Assembly: GCA_030549335.1 (NCBI GenBank)
Contig: CM060196.1
Coordinates: 12,849,501-12,913,500 of the forward strand
DNA length: 64,000 nucleotides
Reading direction: 5' to 3'
From: Pontederia crassipes
Lineage: Eukaryota > Streptophyta > Magnoliopsida > Commelinales > Pontederiaceae
Shown here: positions 59,372 to 64,000 of the stretch, in pieces
Layout: every line of letters starts with the position of its first letter
How positions within the stretch are numbered: position 1 is the first letter of the stretch
The notes under the pieces: generated by a model
What the model saw: the letters and a program-made list of their open reading frames with translations, nothing else
Told to the model about the DNA's origin: nothing
The model's database searches: none
Position numbers and translations under genes: made by a program

Positions 59372-61715
59372 CACTATAAGAAATATAGTTTTTAACAACC
59401 AACTCTTTGCGACCAGCGTAGTAATCGGTCATTAAAAGATGGCTTTAATGACTAGTTAAAATTCTTGTCGTTGTATTTATCTTCAACAACGAGCAAGATT
59501 TTTTTGTCATTAAAAACTAATTAATGACTAAATAATACTTGTCACTAATACCTAAAATATATCCCGCGCATCTTTACCTCCCGTGTCAAATCCCTAGCCC
59601 TATTTTCCCCCGCGCTATCTTTACCTCCCGCATCAAAGCCCTAGCCCCATTTCCCCCTTTTTGTTCTATTTTCATTTTTGACAGCCACCACGTTTCGTGC
59701 TTTTCTCCTTCCGCTGATGGTGTGGTTTCCTCCTTCCGCCAATTTCTCTCCGCATTTCATATCTAATTAGTAAACGATGACTGCAAGGAGATTACATCGA
59801 GCTTCATTGCAAACCCCATGGCTTTCGTCTAGAACACTTGGAGCACAGGCGCAAAAAGGGTCCATCTTGCGATCCCCGGTGATGCTCTTTGTGGCTTCTG
59901 GCATTGGATTGTGTTCCTTTGTGTTTTTCCTTGATTGTGGAGTTGTGTTTTTGTGCAGGTGTTGAGTATTTATAGGAAGTTTTCAGTGCTACACAGAGAA
60001 AGAAATCTTTCATGTAGGCTAAATAAAAAATTTAATCTAGTTAAATCTTTTTGCTTGAATCGATGATTTAAACATCTTAGCAACGATTCACCTACGATTC
60101 TCTTACGACAGCCTTCACGGTGGTTGCTGGATGCCGCCCTATCACCGTAGAGTCTTCTCCTCCCAAATCTCATGAACCCACTATCATCACAATACCCTAC
60201 CACTATTAGGGTAAACATTTAGGGATTTTGCATGTAACATTTATTTATTGTTGGATTGTGACAAGTGTTTTTCCAAATTTTGACTTGCTTTTGCTTGTTC
60301 ATTTCGTGATTCCAGCACATTAATACATATAATCGTTATTTGTTGCTTTTCCTTTTGATTGTGACCATTGCTGCCATTTGCTTGTTCATTTCCTGATTCG
60401 AGTACATTGCTTTTGTTTACTGATCCGATTCCAATAGGTTAGTCTCATATTTGTAATGTGGTAATTTTAGCAATTTTTTGGACCCCTGACATAATATGTA
60501 AATGAAATGGAGACTTGTGATATGCACATTAGTGTTTTGATTATCTTTGCATGGCTATGATATGTATAATTTTGATTCTCCCAGTAAGAGGTATTAGTGT
60601 TTCTTATTGATTCAAAAAATTTGCTAGGGCGCCGTTAATTGGGAATAGTTTTAACTACTTTTGAGAAATGACTTTTCCCTTGTGTTAAAAATTGATGTGT
60701 TATCATCATTATCAAAAAGGAAAAAAAGTGTTTTTCAAATGTTGCAATATGTTTTTCAAATTAAACATTGGGGACCTCTTGAGAAATTTGAATTTCTATT
60801 ATAACATATATTTCTTGGCATTTTAAATGCGATAATATATTTCATTATTTTATTTTAAGGTTATGACACCTAGTAAGGAATGGATGCAACTTGTCAATAA
60901 AATAATTGATGAAGCATATATTATTGGGGTAAAAAAATTCCTAGATTATGCCTTCAAAAGAACAAGAAATATGCATGAAATTCGATGTCCATATGTCAAA
61001 TGTTACAATACAAATTTAGGAACACACAAGGTTGTTGAAACATACCTAAAGGTATATGGAATAATTGAAAACTATACCTTTTGGTATCAGCATGGGGAAG
61101 TACAAGATGAGCCACAATCTGATTATGACGATGATGATGAAGATGAATATGAAAATGAGGAGGTCGAGAGTGATGATGAAATGCAAGATATAATTCGAGA
61201 TTTATATCCTGCTTTTGATGTTGACAATATGAACATGGAGGGTGATGGTCTATATAATGAGTAATCAAATGCGGAAGCAAAAAAAAATCTATAGACTTTT
61301 ACAAAATTTTGGTGAACCATTGTATCATAATTCAAGATGTTCTAAGCTTTCCACTTTGGTAAAATTACTCCATATATAAAAGCATCGGCTGTTGGAGTAA
61401 TGAATCATTCACAATGCTTTTGAAGTTGTTAAAGGAAGAAATCAAATTTGTCTGATTCATACTATGAAGCAAAGAAAATAATACAAGACATTGGGCTTTC
61501 CTACAACAAAATTGATGCATGTATAAATGACTGCATGTTATATTGGAAGGATAATGAGTTTCTTGACTCATGTAAAATTTGTGGAGCATCTAGATGGATG
61601 CAAAATAAACATAGTGGAGAAACACAATGCTAAAACGATAAACTTATGCCTTTAAAAGGACTTCAAAGGTTATTTATGTCCACCAAGACATCTTCAATAA
61701 TGAGATGGCAGCCAA
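59372..61715 (+). pseudogene. CACTA (En/Spm) transposase relic with left end
   Basis: A CACTATAAGAAATATAG end at 59372 is followed by leader-like sequence. At 60863-61264 lies a 133-codon frame with a Transpos_assoc domain: WMQLVNKIIDEAYIIGVKKF, then EIRCPYVKCYN (conserved Cys pair), then YTFWYQHGE. An acidic tract (DDDDEDEYENEEVESDD) follows. Downstream, in shifting frames, come FGEPLYHNSRCSKLS, SDSYYEAKKII, and DACINDCMLYWKD...CKICGASRW (about 61.45-61.61 kb). The last is the signature of the TNP2 transposase (Transposase_21). Then KGLQRLFMSTKTSSIMRW follows (to about 61715). Several frameshifts and stops, and the loss of the catalytic core beyond, make it dead. A 62-codon frame at 59777 with a hydrophobic end lies in the leader and was not recognised. 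The TIR differs from that of copies 1-3. Confidence 0.72.
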
Positions 61716-62099
61716 AAATATAGTTTTGGCAGCAAAAAATATAGTTTTGACAGCAAAAAATAAAGCAATTGACACCAAAAAATTAGTTCATAATAATATA
61801 CTTTTAGGAACCTAGAAGTTGGTCCCTAATAGCATCTTTATAAAGATCAACAAGCTAGACCCCATTATATATTTATCTCCACTAATGTACTAGTTGTCAA
61901 TTTAGTAATTTCTAAATGCACAAATATTAGACAATAAAAATTAAGATGAAAGAAAAATTCCAGCCACAAAACTTCATATTACTCTTTGATCCATTACAAA
62001 AGTAATGCTTAAAAAATGTAAAAATTGTCATCCACAAAACTAATTCATACATGAAATTATACATGTCAACAAAAGAATCATAAAAAGAAATTGTATGAA
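61716..62099. other. AT-rich DNA
   Basis: No gene seen. Contains a repeated GCAGC(A)AAAAATATAGTTTTG(G/A)CA motif (61710-61760). Confidence 0.4.
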
Positions 62100-62325
62100 T
62101 TAAATAATGGGTGGATTGGCATAAGGTCCTCCGAGCCACCCAGCAATGAGTTTGTAAGCAACCTTAGTTAAGTGAATCCCATCCCAGTACCCATATGTTG
62201 CTAGATTACTGCAAATGCTTGATCCGGCTTTGGTGCGTTATGCTTTAACATTGAAATTGTAGTTACCAACTCCTTTTGTTCTACAGCTCTTATAGCTTCA
62301 CTAGTAAATCCTGCAAAATATACAA
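62100..62325 (-). pseudogene. GDSL-type esterase/lipase, C-terminal fragment
   Basis: Minus-strand translation of the last exon gives NYNFNVKA, then ICSNLATYGYWDGIHLT and KVAYKLIAGWLGGPY, ending ANPPII and a stop at 62100-62102. WDGIHLT is block V of plant GDSL esterases and carries the catalytic Asp (D) and His (H). An in-frame stop lies between NVKA and RTKAG. The region that should read as a CCGGGG-type loop is shifted out of frame. The N-terminal part with the GDS catalytic Ser was not found in the window. It is a dead fragment of a secreted serine esterase gene. Confidence 0.75.
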
Positions 62326-63438
62326 TGACTCGGATAGGCTCAAATGGCATGCACCACAAAGCGATTCCACATAATAGACTACACTATTCCACAAAGTGAA
62401 TCATAAAATAATTTTGTCCAAATTCTTGTGAAGCTAACTTGTTGATGATTTTGAAGACATTTTCTTGTGAGAGATCACGATAATTCAGGTTCCTTGTTCA
62501 AATCTAGGTTCATGTTCATTGTTCTCTAGAGTGTAGTTCCCAAATGTCAATTTTGTTGTAGTGTCTAACAGAGGTCATGATAGCACATAGCCAGACAGAG
62601 ATTGACAATATAAATTTTATCATCAAACTCACGATAAAGCAAGCTATTATGATCTGCAAAAAAATACACTTTTTGGAGAAGGGAGGAGGAAATATGCACC
62701 AGAGAAAGCTAAACAAAAGCTCTAGAATAAGCACTTCTTTTCACAAAATACATGAACGAAAAAAAGGGTTCTAAGAAATTTCACTTCGTAAAATTAACAA
62801 GAATATTTGGGGGAAATTAATTAATACAATTACAAATAAAGACTGCAACATCGTTCTGGATCATTACAAGAGCAGCTATATATATAAAAGAATTATAGCA
62901 TATCCACAAAGAATAAGATTTATCTTTTTCCACTTTGCCACATCAGCCAAACATCTTTGTCCATTAACATTCTAATCACAGGGAACTTTCATCCAAATAG
63001 AAAAACTACGTAATAAAATTGGGAAAGGACAATTTAACAAGAAGCCTGAACCTATATTTATCAAGTTTTAAGTCATTAGTACAGAAAATACTAGTTACAT
63101 ATCAGGTTATATGTGTGAGGATGCATGCATTATTTGGTGAACAAAGGTCATTAGTGCAGAATGCATACATACTGAAATCAGTTTATGAACTAGAGTAATC
63201 AGATAATAAATCATCAACATCAATGCATCCTACTTGATTAATCAGATAATAAATCATCAACATCTAGCGGGTGGAACAGGGGACCGTCAAACTTCTATCA
63301 AATTAATTGTATACATGATTACATGGTTGTTTAAGTTTTAAGTGGATAGCTTCCAACATCATAGGAAAACAAATTTATCAGATGAAATATCACAGTTGGA
63401 ACCAGAAAGCACAGTTGCAGAGGTACTGATAAGTTTAC
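62326..63438. other. AT-rich DNA between two gene fragments
   Basis: No gene recognised. A 25-bp direct repeat TAATCAGATAATAAATCATC-(AACAT) occurs at 63196-63220 and 63239-63263. A TTTTGTTGTAGTG at 62551-62563 resembles a CACTA right end but has no matching target site. Confidence 0.4.
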
Positions 63439-64000
63439 CCGAATGGCGCTGTACTTGGTGCCCACATTGAGGTAGACGGTGCCAATACCAATTGTGACGA
63501 CAATGTAAAGAGCGAACCTCAGCCAATAGTATCCTACATCCCGGGACATGTTTGTGAATAATCAACGGAGCAAAGTGCTAGTCTGCATGTAGAAACCAGC
63601 ATGACTAATCTGTGGACAGAGGGAGAGAGAAAGAGTGGTAGTGTTTAATGATGGCCACCACAAACGTGATAAAGAGTTCGTGGACTTGAAGGGCGACTTG
63701 AATCATTAATTGGCACTTGTTATCTTACCCTCATTCTTGCTGAACTTCTTAGGTTGTACTCTTTCACCTTGTCGAAATCGGTGTTTATGCACCTCAGGAC
63801 ATGATCAGCAGTGTTCCTCCGAGGCAGGCAGGGAAAGCCGACTTCTCCGAAGAACTGTACGTATTGCAGTTAAGTTATCACCAATCTTATTTTAGTTCAT
63901 TTAGATCTGATTAACTAAAGTTCTCCACATGATAACTATCACTGTGATGGTATCATTCATAATTTACCTGATGAGCAGCAGACACCTCTCCGAAGTAAAC
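63439..64000 (-). pseudogene. ABCG half-size transporter (ABCG11/WBC11-like), partial and damaged
   Basis: Three exon blocks on the minus strand, continuing beyond the window. 63968-64000 gives VYFGEVSAAHQ and ends at donor GTAAAT. 63729-63853 gives FFGEVGFPC and then [17 protein letters not shown], ending at GTAAGA. 63439-63609 gives GFYMQTSTLLR, a stop (TGA), then LFTNMSRDVGYYWLR and a membrane segment YIVVTIGIGTVYLNVGT, ending at GTAAAC. These match the linker after the nucleotide-binding domain and the first transmembrane helix of plant ABCG half transporters of the ABCG11 type, which export cuticular lipids. The in-frame TGA (probably from CGA by CpG decay), the missing linker exon between the second and third blocks, and the lack of following exons to the left point to a pseudogene. 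Only part of it lies in the window. Confidence 0.75.

Noticed and set aside
59777-59965. 62-codon frame with a hydrophobic C-terminus as a small membrane protein gene
   Set aside because: It lies in the leader of a dead CACTA element, has no recognised relatives that I can name, and has no supporting signals.
62551-62563. TTTTGTTGTAGTG as the right end of the CACTA elements starting at 56019 or 59372
   Set aside because: Flanking trinucleotides do not match either left end and no subterminal units lie next to it. It remains only a possibility.

Overview
The window is nuclear DNA of a flowering plant. The evidence is spliced GT-AG genes, Ty1-copia elements primed from initiator tRNA-Met, CACTA transposons with CACTACAAGAAA ends and a PIF/Harbinger relic. 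Gene space is mostly AT-rich, but the P450 exons are strongly GC-rich at third codon positions. That is more usual in monocots and magnoliids than in most eudicots; the species cannot be fixed from sequence alone. No rRNA, tRNA, CRISPR array or bacterial-type operon was seen.

The host content is a tandem array of three paralogous CYP71-clan cytochrome P450 genes, all on the + strand, each with one phase-0 intron just before the I-helix (Asp-Met-Phe). Gene A (5433-12062, 518 aa) has an open frame, but its original intron of about 88 nt now holds a 4,980-bp antisense copia element. Gene B (32995-35267, 519 aa) is the cleanest copy; its intron is enlarged to 713 nt by a MITE-like insert. Gene C (43619-50330) is a pseudogene: a copia element of the same family as in gene A sits in exon 1, and the host sequence also carries a 2-nt frameshifting deletion.

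Layout: 1-524 AT-rich DNA; 525-5166 old broken copia; 5167-12062 gene A with young copia; 12063-15284 AT-rich DNA with an RNase H-like relic; 15285-18187 CACTA copy 1; 18801-23187 gag-only copia-like element; 24327-26255 CACTA copy 2; 26711-32058 second-lineage copia; 32995-35267 gene B; 35942-39235 MITE, LTR fragment and PIF/Harbinger relic; 40161-41819 solo LTR; 42620-43060 GC-rich CACTA-like module; 43619-50330 gene C with copia; 50331-56018 AT-rich DNA; 56019-61715 CACTA material (copy 3 and a CACTA transposase relic); 62100-62325 GDSL esterase fragment; 63439-64000 ABCG half-transporter fragment on the minus strand, running off the window.

The P450s are expected to be ER-anchored monooxygenases of specialised metabolism. 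Which substrate they use is not readable here. The main story is a P450 cluster being reshaped by transposons: each paralogue carries a different insertion, and three related CACTA derivatives with long GACGG-type subterminal arrays lie between or beside them.
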